Shown: positions 10,942-19,799 of the stretch, in pieces
Position numbering within the stretch: the first letter of the stretch is position 1
Layout: each line of letters starts with the position of its first letter
NCBI RefSeq assembly: GCF_003852405.1
Contig: NZ_QAJM01000016.1
Location: 448,071-512,070, forward strand
Reading direction: 5' to 3'
Source of the DNA: Pseudomonas sp. KBW05
GTDB taxonomy: Bacteria > Pseudomonadota > Gammaproteobacteria > Pseudomonadales > Pseudomonadaceae
DNA: 64,000 nt
Made by a program: the position numbers and the translations under genes
The notes under the pieces: model-generated
Databases searched by the model: none
What the model saw: only the letters and a program-made list of their open reading frames with translations
Told to the model about the DNA's origin: nothing

Positions 10942-11213
10942 GTGAAGGGCCTGTGATCACCAAAAAGCAATTTATCGCCGGGGCGGTTTGCCCGGCATGC
11001 AGCGAGCCGGACAAGTTGAAGATGTGGACCGAAGACAGCGTGCCGCACCGTGAGTGTGTGGCCTGCGGTTATACCGACACGTTGAATGACCAAGGTCTGT
11101 CAGTGCCCAAGGAATTGGGCACGCGGGTCAATACGTCGGCGTTGAAAGCGCCGGCTGACCCGAAGGTGCAGGCGGTGCAGTTTTTCCCCAATCCCAAGCT
11201 GAAAAAAGACTGA
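10938..11213 (+). CDS. yheV: YheV family zinc-ribbon protein
   Basis: 91 residues. Two CxxC pairs, VCPACSEPD and CVACGYTD, form a small zinc ribbon in the first half; the tail is basic. YheV-type proteins are encoded directly after prlC in many gammaproteobacteria, as here with an ATGA overlap. Function unknown. Confidence 0.9.
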   Translation: MSEGPVITKKQFIAGAVCPACSEPDKLKMWTEDSVPHRECVACGYTDTLNDQGLSVPKELGTRVNTSALKAPADPKVQAVQFFPNPKLKKD

Positions 11214-11220
11214 CGCCTGT

Positions 11221-11907
11221 TTAGGGTTTTACCGTCAGTCCAATCTCGCTCTTTGGCTCGGCACGGCTTGTTCCTGCCGTGTTGAGCCAACTGTTCATCG
11301 AGCACAGTGCAAATGCACTGGTGCTGCAATCGCCATTCGCCAAGGCTGTACGCAACTTGTCGATATCGGCCTTCATCATGTAGCGAACGCCGTCCTTGAA
11401 GCCATTGCTGGTGCCAAAGCCGCCCAGGGTCATCTCGTTCAGCGCATCCTCCTTGCTCCATCCCTGCACCACCACGCGATACATCGCCGCCATCAGGCCG
11501 GTGCGGTCGGAGCCGTGTTTGCAGTGCATCAGCACCGGGCCGTTGGCCTCGGCGTCCTTGATCGCCCTGAGTGCCGCCAGTACGTCGGAATCATCTACAT
11601 GGTTAGTGCGATAACTCAGCTGAACTTGACGGATGCCGGGGGCTTTCAGCCAGTTGGCGTCGGACTCCGGCAGGAAGTTAATCACGGTGCCGATCTTCAG
11701 TTGTTCCAGCAAAGGCACCGCGCTGCTGTCGGGTAAAGCGCTGCGATACAGGGTGGGCGTCATCTGGTGCAGGTTGTATTGGCTGCCCACGGGCTGGGCC
11801 CATTCGGGCGAGCGAATGGACGTGGACTCGTCGGCCTGGGCAGGCACGAGGGTAAACAAGGCCACGAGCGCGAGGCCAAGAGCCGACAGCCATTGATGCT
11901 TGAACAT
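11221..11907 (-). CDS. Secreted dual-specificity/tyrosine-type protein phosphatase
   Basis: 228 residues from the ATG at 11905-11907, which begins a signal peptide (MFKHQWLSALGLALVALFTLVPAQA). The upstream extension to 11970 lacks one. The phosphatase P-loop is HCKHGSDRTG, with catalytic Cys129 and Arg135, and an Asp-rich NHVDDSDV loop likely gives the general acid. This is a periplasmic or exported DSP/PTP-fold enzyme (DUF-type tyrosine phosphatase). The substrate could be phosphoprotein, phosphoinositide or inositol phosphate. It converges with yheV, leaving 7 bp. Confidence 0.85.
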   Translation of the reverse strand: MFKHQWLSALGLALVALFTLVPAQADESTSIRSPEWAQPVGSQYNLHQMTPTLYRSALPDSSAVPLLEQLKIGTVINFLPESDANWLKAPGIRQVQLSYRTNHVDDSDVLAALRAIKDAEANGPVLMHCKHGSDRTGLMAAMYRVVVQGWSKEDALNEMTLGGFGTSNGFKDGVRYMMKADIDKLRTALANGDCSTSAFALCSMNSWLNTAGTSRAEPKSEIGLTVKP

Positions 11908-12086
11908 GGGTGACGTTAACCAGACATGAGGGTTGGGGAATGGTCCACAGGTTGGTTTACGGGGGGTCAACGGGGTGTGAGGCGGTCGTCAAAGATTCGT
12001 GAATCCTCAGTCTTTAGTCGCTGAAACGATTCCTCTCGATCCTTAGGCTGCTATCATTTGTAACCATTGATTGCCAAAAATACCCA

Positions 12087-12107
12087 AGCCGCTCCCCAGA
12101 AGCGGCT
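12087..12107. other. Hairpin in the leader of the gluconate dehydrogenase operon
   Basis: AGCCGCT (12087-12093) and AGCGGCT (12101-12107) form a 7-bp stem with a 7-nt loop, 33 bp before the gamma-subunit ATG. There is no U-tract after it, so it is not a terminator. It may be a leader structure or operator half-sites. Confidence 0.4.
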
Positions 12108-12140
12108 GCTAAACCCGTGACCACATGATGAGGTGCACCC

Positions 12141-12893
12141 ATGTCTGATCAAGATCAAGACAACCCCCGGCGTGACTTTTTACGCAAATCCTTGACCTTG
12201 ATCCCGGTGGTCACGGTTGCCAGTACTGGCCTTGGCGGCTCGATGCTGATGGCCACGCCCGAGCCCGCGCAGGCTGCTCCAGCCAAGCCTGCGGCCAGCG
12301 AAAAAGCCTACGAGCCAAGTTATTTTACGGCCGAAGAGTGGGCGTTTATCAACGCGGCCGTGGCGCAGTTGATTCCTGCTGATGCCCAAGGCCCTGGCGC
12401 CCTGGAAGCCGGCGTACCGGAATATATCGACCGCCAGATGAATACCCCGTACGCCAGCGGCGCCCTGTGGTTTATGCAAGGTCCGTTCAACGCTGATGCA
12501 CCGCCGGAGATGGGCTGGCAGAGCAAACTGGTGCCCAAGGACATCTATCGCCTGGGTATCGCCGCGACGGACGCGTGGTCGAAAGCGTTCAACGGTAAAG
12601 CTTTTGCTGCGCAAGACAGCGCTACCCGAGACGATATGTTGCGTCGCCTGGAGGCTGGCGGCAGTGAAGTGGCCGCGCATTTCGACGCGGTGCCGCCGAA
12701 AATTTTCTTCAACTTGCTGCTGCAAAACACCAAGGAAGGGTTCTTCTGCGACCCGATCCACGGTGGCAACAAAGGCATGGTCGGCTGGACCATGATCGGC
12801 TTCCCCGGCGCGCGCGCCGATTTCATGGACTGGGTTGAACGCAACGAGCAGTACCCCTTCCCGGCAGTTTCCATCCGCGGCGAGAGGGCATAA
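12141..12893 (+). CDS. Gluconate 2-dehydrogenase gamma (subunit 3) family, Tat-exported
   Basis: 250 residues. The N-terminus carries a twin-arginine signal, RRDFLRKSLTLIPVV, followed by a hydrophobic stretch and AQAAPAKP cleavage region. The mature part matches the gluconate 2-dehydrogenase subunit 3 family (FTAEEWAFINAAVAQLIPAD, GVPEYIDRQM). This small subunit is needed for export of the signal-less flavoprotein subunit through Tat. It is first in a three-gene operon, 2 bp before the next start. Confidence 0.93.
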   Translation: MSDQDQDNPRRDFLRKSLTLIPVVTVASTGLGGSMLMATPEPAQAAPAKPAASEKAYEPSYFTAEEWAFINAAVAQLIPADAQGPGALEAGVPEYIDRQMNTPYASGALWFMQGPFNADAPPEMGWQSKLVPKDIYRLGIAATDAWSKAFNGKAFAAQDSATRDDMLRRLEAGGSEVAAHFDAVPPKIFFNLLLQNTKEGFFCDPIHGGNKGMVGWTMIGFPGARADFMDWVERNEQYPFPAVSIRGERA

Positions 12894-12895
12894 AC

Positions 12896-14680
12896 GTGGC
12901 GACCATCATGAAGAAAGTGGACGCAGTGATTGTCGGCTTCGGCTGGACCGGCGCGATCATGGCCAAGGAGCTGACGGAAGCCGGCCTCAACGTGGTAGCG
13001 CTGGAGCGCGGCCCGATGCAGGACACTTACCCGGACGGCAACTATCCCCAGGTCATCGACGAGCTGACCTACAGCGTGCGTAAAAAACTCTTCCAGGACA
13101 TCTCCAAGGAGACGGTGACCATTCGCCACAGCGTGAATGATGTAGCCCTGCCCAACCGGCAGTTGGGCGCGTTCCTGCCGGGCAATGGCGTCGGTGGTGC
13201 GGGCCTGCACTGGTCGGGTGTGCACTTTCGTGTCGATCCGATCGAGCTGCGCATGCGCAGCCATTACGAAGAGCGCTACGGCAAGCACTTCATTCCCAAG
13301 GACATGACCATCCAGGACTTCGGCGTCAGCTATGAAGAGTTGGAGCCGTTTTTCGACTACGCCGAAAAAGTCTTCGGCACCTCCGGCCAGGCGTGGACCG
13401 TGAAGGGACAGTTGGTGGGCGAAGGTCGTGGCGGCAACCCGTATGCACCGGACCGTTCCAACCCGTTCCCATTGGAATCGCAGAAAAACACCGTCTCCGC
13501 ACAGCTGTTTCAGAAAGCCGCTGCCGAGGTCGGTTACAAACCCTACAACTTGCCGTCGGCGAACACCTCGGGGCCGTACACCAACCCCTATGGCGCGCAG
13601 ATGGGCCCGTGCAACTTCTGCGGTTTTTGCAGCGGTTACGTGTGCTACATGTATTCCAAGGCTTCGCCGAACGTGAACATCCTGCCGGCGCTGCGCCAGG
13701 TGCCGAACTTCGAGTTGCGGCCCAATTCCCACGTGCTCAAGGTCAATCTCGACAGCACCAAGAGCAAGGCCACGGGCGTGACGTACATCGACGCCCAGGG
13801 CCGTGAATGCGAGCAACCAGCCGACCTGGTGATTCTCGGCGCGTTCCAGTTCCACAACGTGCGCTTGATGCTGCTGTCGGGCATCGGCAAGCCTTACGAC
13901 CCGATTACCAATGAGGGCGTGGTGGGCCGCAACTTTGCCTACCAGAACATGGCCACCATCAAGGCGTTCTTCGACAAGGACACCCACACCAACAACTTTA
14001 TCGGTGCTGGCGGCAATGGCGTGGCCATCGATGACTTCAACGCGGACAACTTCGACCACGGGCCCCATGGCTTTGTGGGGGGCTCGCCGATGTGGGTCAA
14101 CCAGGCCGGCAGCCGGCCGATTGCCGGGACGTCCAACCCACCGGGCACCCCGGCCTGGGGCAGCGCGTGGAAGCGCGCCACTGCCGATTACTACACCCAT
14201 CAGGTATCGATGGATGCCCACGGTGCGCATCAATCCTACCGGGGTAACTACCTGGATCTGGATCCGGTGTATCGCGATGCCTACGGTCAGCCGTTGCTGC
14301 GGATGACATTCGACTGGCAGGAAAACGACATCAAGATGAACCGCTTCATGGTCGAGAAAATGGGCAAGGTCGCCGAGGCGATGAACCCCAAGGCCATTGC
14401 CGTGCTCGGCAAAAAGGTCGGTGAGCACTTCAACACCGCGTCGTACCAGACCACCCACCTCAACGGTGGCGCGATCATGGGCACCGACCCCAAGACCAGC
14501 GCGTTGAACCGTTACTTGCAATGCTGGGATGTACACAACGTGTTTGTCCCCGGCGCGTCCGCTTTCCCACAAGGCTTGGGCTACAACCCTACCGGCCTGG
14601 TGGCGGCGTTGACCTATTGGTCGGCCCGCGCTATCCGCGAGCAGTACCTGAAAAACCCCGGCCCACTGGTTCAGGCATAA
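12896..14680 (+). CDS. Gluconate 2-dehydrogenase flavoprotein (GMC oxidoreductase)
   Basis: 594 residues, GTG start at 12896 after GAGAGG. The FAD dinucleotide fold is VDAVIVGFGWTGAIMAKEL with a GxGxxG pattern, and the GMC C-terminal part contains HLNGGAIMGTDPKTSALN and VFVPGASAFPQGLGYNPTG. A cysteine cluster CNFCGFCSGYVCYMY near the middle is typical of the membrane-bound gluconate/2-ketogluconate dehydrogenase large subunits and may hold an Fe-S cluster. No signal peptide, consistent with piggy-back Tat export. It would oxidise gluconate or a related sugar acid in the periplasm and pass electrons to the cytochrome. Confidence 0.92.
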   Translation: MATIMKKVDAVIVGFGWTGAIMAKELTEAGLNVVALERGPMQDTYPDGNYPQVIDELTYSVRKKLFQDISKETVTIRHSVNDVALPNRQLGAFLPGNGVGGAGLHWSGVHFRVDPIELRMRSHYEERYGKHFIPKDMTIQDFGVSYEELEPFFDYAEKVFGTSGQAWTVKGQLVGEGRGGNPYAPDRSNPFPLESQKNTVSAQLFQKAAAEVGYKPYNLPSANTSGPYTNPYGAQMGPCNFCGFCSGYVCYMYSKASPNVNILPALRQVPNFELRPNSHVLKVNLDSTKSKATGVTYIDAQGRECEQPADLVILGAFQFHNVRLMLLSGIGKPYDPITNEGVVGRNFAYQNMATIKAFFDKDTHTNNFIGAGGNGVAIDDFNADNFDHGPHGFVGGSPMWVNQAGSRPIAGTSNPPGTPAWGSAWKRATADYYTHQVSMDAHGAHQSYRGNYLDLDPVYRDAYGQPLLRMTFDWQENDIKMNRFMVEKMGKVAEAMNPKAIAVLGKKVGEHFNTASYQTTHLNGGAIMGTDPKTSALNRYLQCWDVHNVFVPGASAFPQGLGYNPTGLVAALTYWSARAIREQYLKNPGPLVQA

Positions 14681-14692
14681 GGAGCGATGACC

Positions 14693-15943
14693 ATGAAAGC
14701 ATTTGTTATCGCCTCTCTGGCGCTGTTCAGCAGTTGCTCGGTAAGCGCTGCCGAAACCGACCTGATCAAGCAGGGCGAATACCTGGCCCGCGCCGGTGAC
14801 TGCGTGGCCTGCCACACCGCCAAGGGTGGCAAGCCGTTCGCCGGCGGCTTGCCGATGGAAACGCCGATTGGCGTGATCTATTCCACCAACATCACCCCGG
14901 ACAAGAGCGGCCTGGGCGACTACAGCTTCGAAGACTTCGACAAGGCCGTGCGCCATGGCGTCGCCAAGAGCGGTAGTACGCTTTACCCGGCCATGCCCTA
15001 TCCGTCTTACGCGCGCGTCAGCGATAGCGATATGCAGGCGTTGTACGCGTACTTCATGAAGGGCGTGGAGCCGGTGGCCCAGGACAACCAGGCCAGTGAT
15101 ATTCCATGGCCGTTGAGCATGCGCTGGCCGTTGGCCGCGTGGCGCTGGATGTTTGCGCCTGAGGTTGCCGAAGCGCAGCCAGCCGCGCAGGCCGACCCGG
15201 TGATCAGCCGTGGCGCCTATCTGGTGGAAGGGCTCGGCCACTGCGGCGCCTGCCACACGCCGCGAGCCCTGACCATGCAGGAAAAAGCCCTGAGTGCCAG
15301 CGAGGGCAGCGCGTTCCTGTCCGGCAGTGCGCCGCTGGAAGGCTGGATCGCCAAAAGCCTGCGCGGTGACCACAAGGACGGCCTCGGCAGCTGGAGCGAG
15401 GAGCAACTGGTGCAATTCCTCAAGACCGGCCGCAGCGACCGTAGCGCGGTGTTTGGCGGGATGAGCGATGTGGTCGTCCACAGCATGCAGTACATGTCGG
15501 AAAATGACCTGACGGCTATCGCCCGTTACCTCAAGAGCCTGCCGGCGGTCGATCCCAAGGATCAGCCGCACCTGTACGACAAACAGGTCGCCGAGGCCCT
15601 GTGGAAAGGCGACGACAGCCAGCGCGGCGCATCGGTGTACATCGACAACTGCGCCGCTTGCCACCGCACCGATGGCCATGGCTATACGCGGGTGTTCCCG
15701 GCCCTGGCCGGCAACCCGGTGTTGCAGACGGCGGACGCCACCTCGTTGATCAACATTGTGTTGAACGGCGGCACCCTGCCCGCTACCCACGCGGCGCCGT
15801 CCACCTTCACCATGCCGGCGTTCGCCTGGCGCCTGTCGGACCAGGAGGTGGCGGATGTCGTCAGCTTTATCCGTGGCAGCTGGGGCAACCAAGGCGCACC
15901 GGTGAAAGCCGGCGACGTGGCGGACTTGCGCGAAAAGCACTGA
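14693..15943 (+). CDS. Gluconate 2-dehydrogenase triheme cytochrome c subunit
   Basis: 416 residues from the ATG at 14693, favoured over 14687 because AAGGAG (14679-14684) is then 8 bp away. The signal peptide MKAFVIASLALFSSCSVSA precedes three c-type heme sites: CVACH (Cys37-His41), CGACH and CAACH. This is the electron-accepting membrane subunit that passes electrons from the flavoprotein to ubiquinone. Its family also serves aldehyde, sorbitol and 2-ketogluconate dehydrogenases, so the exact substrate of the complex remains open. Last gene of the operon. Confidence 0.92.
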   Translation: MKAFVIASLALFSSCSVSAAETDLIKQGEYLARAGDCVACHTAKGGKPFAGGLPMETPIGVIYSTNITPDKSGLGDYSFEDFDKAVRHGVAKSGSTLYPAMPYPSYARVSDSDMQALYAYFMKGVEPVAQDNQASDIPWPLSMRWPLAAWRWMFAPEVAEAQPAAQADPVISRGAYLVEGLGHCGACHTPRALTMQEKALSASEGSAFLSGSAPLEGWIAKSLRGDHKDGLGSWSEEQLVQFLKTGRSDRSAVFGGMSDVVVHSMQYMSENDLTAIARYLKSLPAVDPKDQPHLYDKQVAEALWKGDDSQRGASVYIDNCAACHRTDGHGYTRVFPALAGNPVLQTADATSLINIVLNGGTLPATHAAPSTFTMPAFAWRLSDQEVADVVSFIRGSWGNQGAPVKAGDVADLREKH

Positions 15944-15983
15944 TCGTTACCTGACCGCCAAACGGCACTGGTCAGAAACCTCG

Positions 15984-16024
15984 CGCCTCGATACTGTATA
16001 TAAAAACAGTATCGAGGCGTTTTT
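15984..16024 (+). terminator. Perfect 13-bp hairpin with U-tract abutting the radical SAM start
   Basis: CGCCTCGATACTG (15984-15996) and its exact complement (16007-16019) flank a 10-nt AT-rich loop and are followed by TTTTT and then the ATG at 16025. It has the form of an intrinsic terminator for the gluconate dehydrogenase operon. The 3' arm also contains GAGG (16013-16016), the only ribosome-site-like stretch for the next gene. Confidence 0.75.
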
Positions 16025-17083
16025 ATGTCTACTCCGCTGCCGCCCCGTGGCCGGGGCACGGCCACCAACCTGCATAACCGCTTTGCGCCCACCGTCAGCG
16101 TGGCCGAGGACGACGGCTGGTATCAGGAAGTGCCGCCGACCCAGGGCACCGAAGTGCGTATCGAAACGGCCAAGACCATCATCACCCGTAACAACTCCCC
16201 GGACTTGCCGTTTGATCGCTCGATCAACCCCTATCGCGGCTGCGAGCACGGCTGCATCTACTGTTATGCGCGGCCCAGCCATGCCTATTGGGACATGTCG
16301 CCGGGGCTGGATTTCGAGACCAAGCTGATCGCCAAGAGCAACGCCGCCGAGGTGCTGGAGCAGCAACTGTCGAAGCCGGGTTATGTGTGTGCGCCGATCA
16401 ACCTGGGGTCCAACACCGACCCTTATCAGCCCATCGAGCGCGAGTACCGCATCACCCGGCAAACCCTTGAGGTGCTGCTGCGCTACCGGCACCCGGTGAC
16501 CATCATCACCAAGGGCTCGCTGATCCTGCGCGATCTCGATTTGCTCACGGAGTTGGCTCGCCAGCGGCTGGTGGCCGTGATGATCAGCCTCACCAGCCTG
16601 GATGACGAACTCAAGCGCATCCTGGAACCGCGCACGGCTGCGCCCAAGGCACGGTTGCGGGCGATTCGGGTGATGCGCGAGGCGGGCATCCCGGTGGGCG
16701 TGTTGTGTTCGCCGATGATCCCGATGATCAACGACAGCGAGCTGGAAAGCCTGCTCACCGAAGCACACGCTGCCGGCGCGCAAAGTGCGGCGTACATGAT
16801 GCTGCGCCTGCCGCTGGAGGTGGCGCCGTTGTTCGAGGAGTGGCTGGCGGCGCATTACCCGCAGCGCGCGGCCCATGTGATGAGCCTGGTGCGCCAGGTG
16901 CGTGGTGGTGAGGTGTATGACAGCCGGTTCGGCGTGCGCATGCGCGGCGAGGGGCCTTTTGCCGATCTGCTGGCCCAGCGTTTCAGCAAGGCGGTCAAAC
17001 GCCTGGGGCTCAATCGTCGGGAAGGGTTTAATCTGGATTGCACGGCGTTCTGTCCGCCAGGCAGGCAGATGGCGTTGTTGTAG
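16025..17083 (+). CDS. PA0069-family radical SAM protein
   Basis: 352 residues. The radical SAM cluster motif Cx3Cx2C is CEHGCIYCYARPSHAYWD (about residues 74-81), which would bind a 4Fe-4S cluster and S-adenosylmethionine. It belongs with the SplB-like 'Rv2578c/PA0069' group, related to spore photoproduct lyase; the reaction is not known. A start at 16025 gives the expected N-terminus, but its Shine-Dalgarno would lie inside the preceding hairpin. It appears to be monocistronic. Confidence 0.9.
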   Translation: MSTPLPPRGRGTATNLHNRFAPTVSVAEDDGWYQEVPPTQGTEVRIETAKTIITRNNSPDLPFDRSINPYRGCEHGCIYCYARPSHAYWDMSPGLDFETKLIAKSNAAEVLEQQLSKPGYVCAPINLGSNTDPYQPIEREYRITRQTLEVLLRYRHPVTIITKGSLILRDLDLLTELARQRLVAVMISLTSLDDELKRILEPRTAAPKARLRAIRVMREAGIPVGVLCSPMIPMINDSELESLLTEAHAAGAQSAAYMMLRLPLEVAPLFEEWLAAHYPQRAAHVMSLVRQVRGGEVYDSRFGVRMRGEGPFADLLAQRFSKAVKRLGLNRREGFNLDCTAFCPPGRQMALL

Positions 17084-17309
17084 ACTGTTGAGGAAAGGTG
17101 CGCGTTTTCTGTAGGAATAGTCTCACTTTGACATCACTGAAACCCGCGTTCTAGAGCGGTTCATTCAGTTTGAGTTAAGTTTCGGCGGCTACCTTGTTCA
17201 GCGAGTGACTGATGAGTCGGCGGCCTGGTTTTTGGCGTTTGCAACGATTGCACTGGCCTGGCGTCGAACGCACTTGAATACTCCCCTGCATTAACCAAGA
17301 GGAAGAATC

Positions 17310-18041
17310 ATGAGTGATAAGGATAAACAGCCGTTGGCTGCGTCGGCTTCAGCCCCAGAGGTGGCGGAAACCGCCGATGCAGCGCTAAAGCATATCGTTG
17401 ACGGCTTTTTGCATTTCCATCACGACGTCTTCCCCCAGCAGGAAGAACTCTTCAAGAAACTCGCCACGGCCCAGAGCCCACGGGCGATGTTCATTACCTG
17501 CGCCGATTCGCGCATCGTCCCCGAGCTGATTACCCAGAGTTCGCCGGGCGACCTGTTCGTGACCCGTAACGTCGGTAACGTGGTGCCGCCCTACGGTCAG
17601 ATGAACGGCGGTGTTTCCACGGCCATCGAGTACGCGGTGCTCGCCCTGGGCGTACAGCACATCATTGTCTGCGGGCACTCCGACTGTGGTGCGATGCGCG
17701 CGGTGCTCAACCCCGACAGCCTGGAAAAAATGCCAACGGTAAAGGCCTGGCTGCGGCATGCCGAGGTCGCCAAGACCATGGTCCATGACAACTGCGACTG
17801 CGCCAATGAAAGCGAAAGCATGAAGGTGCTGACCGAAGAAAACGTCATCGCCCAGTTGCAACACTTGCGCACCCACCCTTCCGTGGCTTCGCGCATGGCC
17901 AATGGTCATTTGTTTATCCATGGCTGGATCTACAACATCGAGACCAGCGAGATCCGTGCCTACGATGCCGATCAGTCCACGTTCAGACCCCTGAACGGCG
18001 AAGGGCCAATCCCTTGCGCGACGCCTAAAGCGCGCTTCTAA
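17310..18041 (+). CDS. Beta-class carbonic anhydrase
   Basis: 243 residues. Zinc ligands are Cys64 and Asp66 (ITCADSRIVPE) and His123 and Cys126 (CGHSDCGAMR), the beta-class arrangement with Asp-Arg dyad. It converts CO2 and bicarbonate in the cytoplasm. It is followed 85 bp later by a SulP transporter, suggesting coupled bicarbonate uptake and interconversion. The start ATG follows AAGAGGAAG at 17299-17307. Confidence 0.95.
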   Translation: MSDKDKQPLAASASAPEVAETADAALKHIVDGFLHFHHDVFPQQEELFKKLATAQSPRAMFITCADSRIVPELITQSSPGDLFVTRNVGNVVPPYGQMNGGVSTAIEYAVLALGVQHIIVCGHSDCGAMRAVLNPDSLEKMPTVKAWLRHAEVAKTMVHDNCDCANESESMKVLTEENVIAQLQHLRTHPSVASRMANGHLFIHGWIYNIETSEIRAYDADQSTFRPLNGEGPIPCATPKARF

Positions 18042-18126
18042 AACACTTCCCTGCCGGGTAATGCGGTGGCTGCCATGGATGCAGCCAGGTATTACCGCGC
18101 CCGGCGAATGCCTCGGGAGAGTCATC

Positions 18127-19656
18127 ATGCGTGCTGCTCAATTGAAAGCTGTATTACCACGGGAGCTGCTCGCCTCGGTGGTTGTGTTCCTGGTCGCCCT
18201 GCCCTTGTGCATGGGTATTGCGATTGCGTCCGGCATGCCGCCGGCCAAGGGTTTGATCACCGGGATCATTGGTGGCCTGGTCGTCGGGTGGCTGGCGGGT
18301 TCGCCGCTGCAAGTCAGCGGCCCGGCGGCAGGCCTGGCGGTGTTGGTGTTTGAGTTGGTACGCCAACACGGAATGATGATGCTGGGGCCGATTCTGCTGC
18401 TGGCGGGCTTCCTGCAACTGGTGGCCGGGCGGTTGCGCCTGGGGTGCTGGTTTCGCGTAACGGCGCCAGCGGTGGTGTATGGCATGTTGGCGGGCATTGG
18501 CGTGCTGATTGTGTTGTCGCAGATCCATGTGATGCTCGACGGTGTGCCCAAGCCTTCGGGGTTGGATAACCTGGCGGGGTTCCCGGCGGCGGTGGCGCAG
18601 GCCATTCCCAGCCTGGGTTGGCAGGCGGGCTTGCTCGGGTTATCGACGATGCTGGTGATGTACCTGTGGGATAAACTTCGCCCGAAAACCCTGCGCTTTG
18701 TGCCTGGCGCATTGCTGGGAGTGGGCCTGACCACGCTGGTCAGCCTGATGCTGGCGTTGCAGGTCAAGCGTGTGGAAGTCCCGGAAAACCTTGCGGACGC
18801 CATCGATTGGCTGCGCCCCAGCGACCTCTTGAACCTGGCCGATCCGCAACTGTTGATCGCGGCATTCGCCGTGGCCTTTATCGCCAGCGCCGAAACCTTG
18901 CTCTCCGCCGCCGCGGTGGACCGCATGCACAACGGCCAGCGTTCGGATTTCGACAAGGAATTGTCCGCGCAAGGTGTCGGCAATATGTTGTGTGGCCTGG
19001 TCGGCGCCCTGCCGATGACCGGTGTGATCGTGCGCAGCTCAGCCAATGTCCAGGCTGGTGCGACCACGCGGTTATCGGCGATGTTCCACGGGCTGTGGCT
19101 GTTGGCATTCGTGCTGTTGCTGTCGAGTGTGCTGCAAAGCATTCCGGTGGCGAGCCTGGCGGGCGTGCTGGTGTACACCGGGATCAAGCTGGTGGACATA
19201 AAGGCGTTCAAGGCGTTGGGACGTTATGGGCGCATGCCGATGTTCACCTATGCGGCGACGGCGCTGGCGATCATCTTTACCGACCTGCTGACCGGTGTGC
19301 TGGTGGGCTTCGGACTCACGCTGGTGAAGCTGGCATTCAAGGCGTCGCGCTTGAAGGTGAGCCTGATCGACCTGCCCCAGGACGGTGAAATGGAACTGCG
19401 CTTGAGCGGGGCGGCGACCTTTCTGAAAGTACCGGCGTTGACCCAGGTGCTGTCGACGGTGCCGGCGGGGACCACCGTGCATGTGCCGCTGAACAACCTG
19501 AGCTACATCGACCACTCCTGCCTGGAGCTGCTGGAGGAATGGGGGCGGGCCAATGCGGCGAAGGACTCGAAACTGGTGATCGAGGCGCGTGGGTTGAAGC
19601 GCCGGCTGGAAGGCCGGGTGCGGATGACGACGGGGATAGGTTCGGCGGCAGTCTGA
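18127..19656 (+). CDS. SulP family anion transporter with C-terminal STAS domain
   Basis: 509 residues from the ATG at 18127; the open frame runs further upstream to 18061, but this start gives the normal SulP N-terminus LPRELLASVVVFLVALPLCMG. About 11-14 membrane helices fill residues 15-400, including GLVVGWLAGSPLQVSGPAAG, then a STAS domain ends the protein (VPALTQVLSTVPAG, LSYIDHSCLELLEEW). SulP proteins move sulfate, bicarbonate or other anions. The partner carbonic anhydrase upstream argues for bicarbonate (inference). Confidence 0.92.
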   Translation: MRAAQLKAVLPRELLASVVVFLVALPLCMGIAIASGMPPAKGLITGIIGGLVVGWLAGSPLQVSGPAAGLAVLVFELVRQHGMMMLGPILLLAGFLQLVAGRLRLGCWFRVTAPAVVYGMLAGIGVLIVLSQIHVMLDGVPKPSGLDNLAGFPAAVAQAIPSLGWQAGLLGLSTMLVMYLWDKLRPKTLRFVPGALLGVGLTTLVSLMLALQVKRVEVPENLADAIDWLRPSDLLNLADPQLLIAAFAVAFIASAETLLSAAAVDRMHNGQRSDFDKELSAQGVGNMLCGLVGALPMTGVIVRSSANVQAGATTRLSAMFHGLWLLAFVLLLSSVLQSIPVASLAGVLVYTGIKLVDIKAFKALGRYGRMPMFTYAATALAIIFTDLLTGVLVGFGLTLVKLAFKASRLKVSLIDLPQDGEMELRLSGAATFLKVPALTQVLSTVPAGTTVHVPLNNLSYIDHSCLELLEEWGRANAAKDSKLVIEARGLKRRLEGRVRMTTGIGSAAV

Positions 19657-19670
19657 CCACCGCAAAACAA

Positions 19671-19776
19671 TGTGGGAGCGGGCTTGTGTGGGAGCGGGCT
19701 TGCTCGCGAATGCGGTGGATCAGTCGGCACACTTGTCACTGACACACCGCATTCGCGAGCAAGCCCGCTCCCACAT
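19671..19776. repeat. REP doublet with an extra truncated half-copy
   Basis: The 16 bases TGTGGGAGCGGGCTTG occur at 19671-19686 and again directly at 19687-19702, where the second copy continues to the full REP (CTCGCGAATGCGG). The opposing arm lies at 19745-19776. The tandem partial copy is unlike the other doublets here. Confidence 0.88.
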
Positions 19777-19799
19777 TTGACCTTCACCGGTCTCGAAAA

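Noticed and set aside
12545-15940. Open frame of 1131 codons on the minus strand, antisense to the gluconate dehydrogenase genes
   Set aside because: It is a shadow of high-GC codon bias: it crosses two real genes with clear motifs, has no ribosome site and its protein is low-complexity His/Arg/Val-rich.
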